From Hemicentrotus pulcherrimus (Eukaryota; Echinodermata; Echinoidea; Camarodonta; Strongylocentrotidae), in the NCBI GenBank assembly GCA_003118195.1, contig BEXV01001020.1:52858-73049 (forward strand): 20,192 nucleotides of DNA, written 5' to 3'. This document shows, piece after piece, positions 19,290-20,192 of the stretch (its first letter is position 1; each line of letters begins with the position of its first letter). The notes below the pieces were generated by a model. The model made no database searches. It was not told the origin of the DNA and worked only from the letters and a program-made list of their open reading frames with translations. The translations under genes were made by a program, and so were the position numbers.

Positions 19290-20192
19290 CTGACATTGAC
19301 AAACATGGAATGAAAAAAAGAAGAAGATATGAATTATTTCAAACATTAACTTACGTACCCTCAACATCATTAGGTACCACATAACAATATTTTCAACTGA
19401 GAGCTAGAAAAGGCATCAACTCGTTAACGTGTACATCGAGTTAAAGCCCTTTTGATTTTTACTAGACAATAATCATATGCAAATAATGAAATTTTCTGCT
19501 AGACTTGTGATTCATTTAAAGAATCATTATTCCAAAATGAAAGAGTTCAATGTGTTTGGGAAGAATCATTGGGGGTTAATTTTTCAAGCTGACAACTTAA
19601 AATTCAGTGGGGAAATAACAAACTCAAAAAATGGATTTGAAAAATCATTTGGCACAGAAGATTTGACTCTGTCCTATTTTATAAAAAGAGATAATTATGT
19701 GTTTACCTTGATAGACGGTGGAATATACTTAGTTAATTAAGTGTTAATTACATCTAGAAAGTATCGATAACAAGACAAGTGTGACTGCGTTTCTGATATG
19801 CCTCCTCCTAAATTCTGCAACGATCCTGGCTTTAATCATTCTCGGAATATCATGATGAGAACGAAAAGCCTACACTTATATGTCAGTTGATCTTTACGAC
19901 TTTTGACAGGACAATAAATAAATATGATAACTTGTCCGTCTATAAATGATATATACTAGTTGCAGGTTTGAAGTTCACAGCTAAAATAACAAGGTTACAA
20001 AACCTTAAAGATGAAGTTGAGTTCTGGTCCTGCGATTACATTGTGAAAGAAACGGTGTGGGATCGAACAGAAAAGGTTGATCATTTAGCATATAAGAATT
20101 TGTGTGTATTGCAAGGTTCTGGAATCATCAAAATGATAAGAAATTTGGTAAATGTACAAACACTGTACACAGAAAGATGTATATGGGACTAC
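19290..20192 (-). other. Partial intron upstream of exon 1, running off the window
   Basis: It ends with the acceptor TTTTTTTCATTCC...TGTCAG at 19290. The family's preceding segment (a GTLPVFN-like block) is not visible here, so its donor lies beyond base 20192. Two plus-strand open frames (19477-19740 and 19950-20192) are present and are discussed as findings. A strong unpaired donor-like ACGTAAGT occurs at about 19346-19353. Confidence 0.7.

Noticed and set aside
19346..19400. Strong donor-like GTAAGT with a CTCTCAG acceptor 42 bases upstream
   Set aside because: In the phase needed to join exon 1 (phase 0) the segment contains a stop, and the open phase cannot splice to the frame of exon 1.
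1..20192. Prokaryotic operons, CRISPR arrays, rRNA or tRNA genes, viral genes
   Set aside because: No spaced direct repeats, no conserved RNA motifs and no long coding frames. The exon-intron structure shows an animal nuclear gene.

Overview
The window looks like intron-rich, AT-rich DNA from an animal nuclear genome, probably a marine invertebrate. Coding pieces are short (46-191 bp), separated by long introns with GT-AG ends, and each flanking intron phase joins correctly to the next exon. The palindrome TACATGTA and its variants recur, and there is a MITE with long inverted repeats and a degenerate retroposon-like tail. An echinoderm (sea urchin type) or mollusc fits best, but the sequence does not fix the phylum. 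There is no bacterial-style gene organisation.

The one gene I can support is on the minus strand: the middle part of a voltage-gated calcium channel alpha-2/delta subunit (CACNA2D family). Eight exons, read from high to low coordinates, are 19215-19289, 14953-15027, 4035-4106, 3048-3119, 2486-2547, 1880-1950, 1320-1365 and 429-619. Together they give 664 bp, about 221 residues. They cover the C-terminal half of a Cache domain (LGVVGTD, then NGYILLHP) and the start of the conserved VGCC-alpha2 region. Two N-glycosylation sequons fall at the same spacing as in vertebrate alpha-2/delta-1. The 5' part (signal peptide, VWA/MIDAS domain) lies beyond base 20192. The 3' part (rest of VGCC-alpha2, delta peptide, membrane anchor) lies before base 1.

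The rest is intron. The 10.8-kb intron at 4107-14952 sits at the position where vertebrate alpha-2/delta-1 has its alternatively spliced 'region A'. The 4.2-kb intron at 15028-19214 holds the most interesting signal. This is a 30-bp, in-phase candidate microexon (17639-17668) with consensus splice sites, which would insert PEYNSSFSES into the Cache domain. A 27-bp near-perfect palindrome lies 234 bp on its transcript-upstream side, and a small hairpin with a GCATG lies just past its donor. The large introns also hold the MITE (5485-5793), the retroposon-like tail (about 7446-7514), a 20-bp tandem duplication and several simple repeats.

The many 60-104 codon open frames elsewhere have the number and composition expected by chance in AT-rich DNA, and I do not annotate them as genes. 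I saw no rRNA, tRNA, CRISPR array or complete transposon gene.
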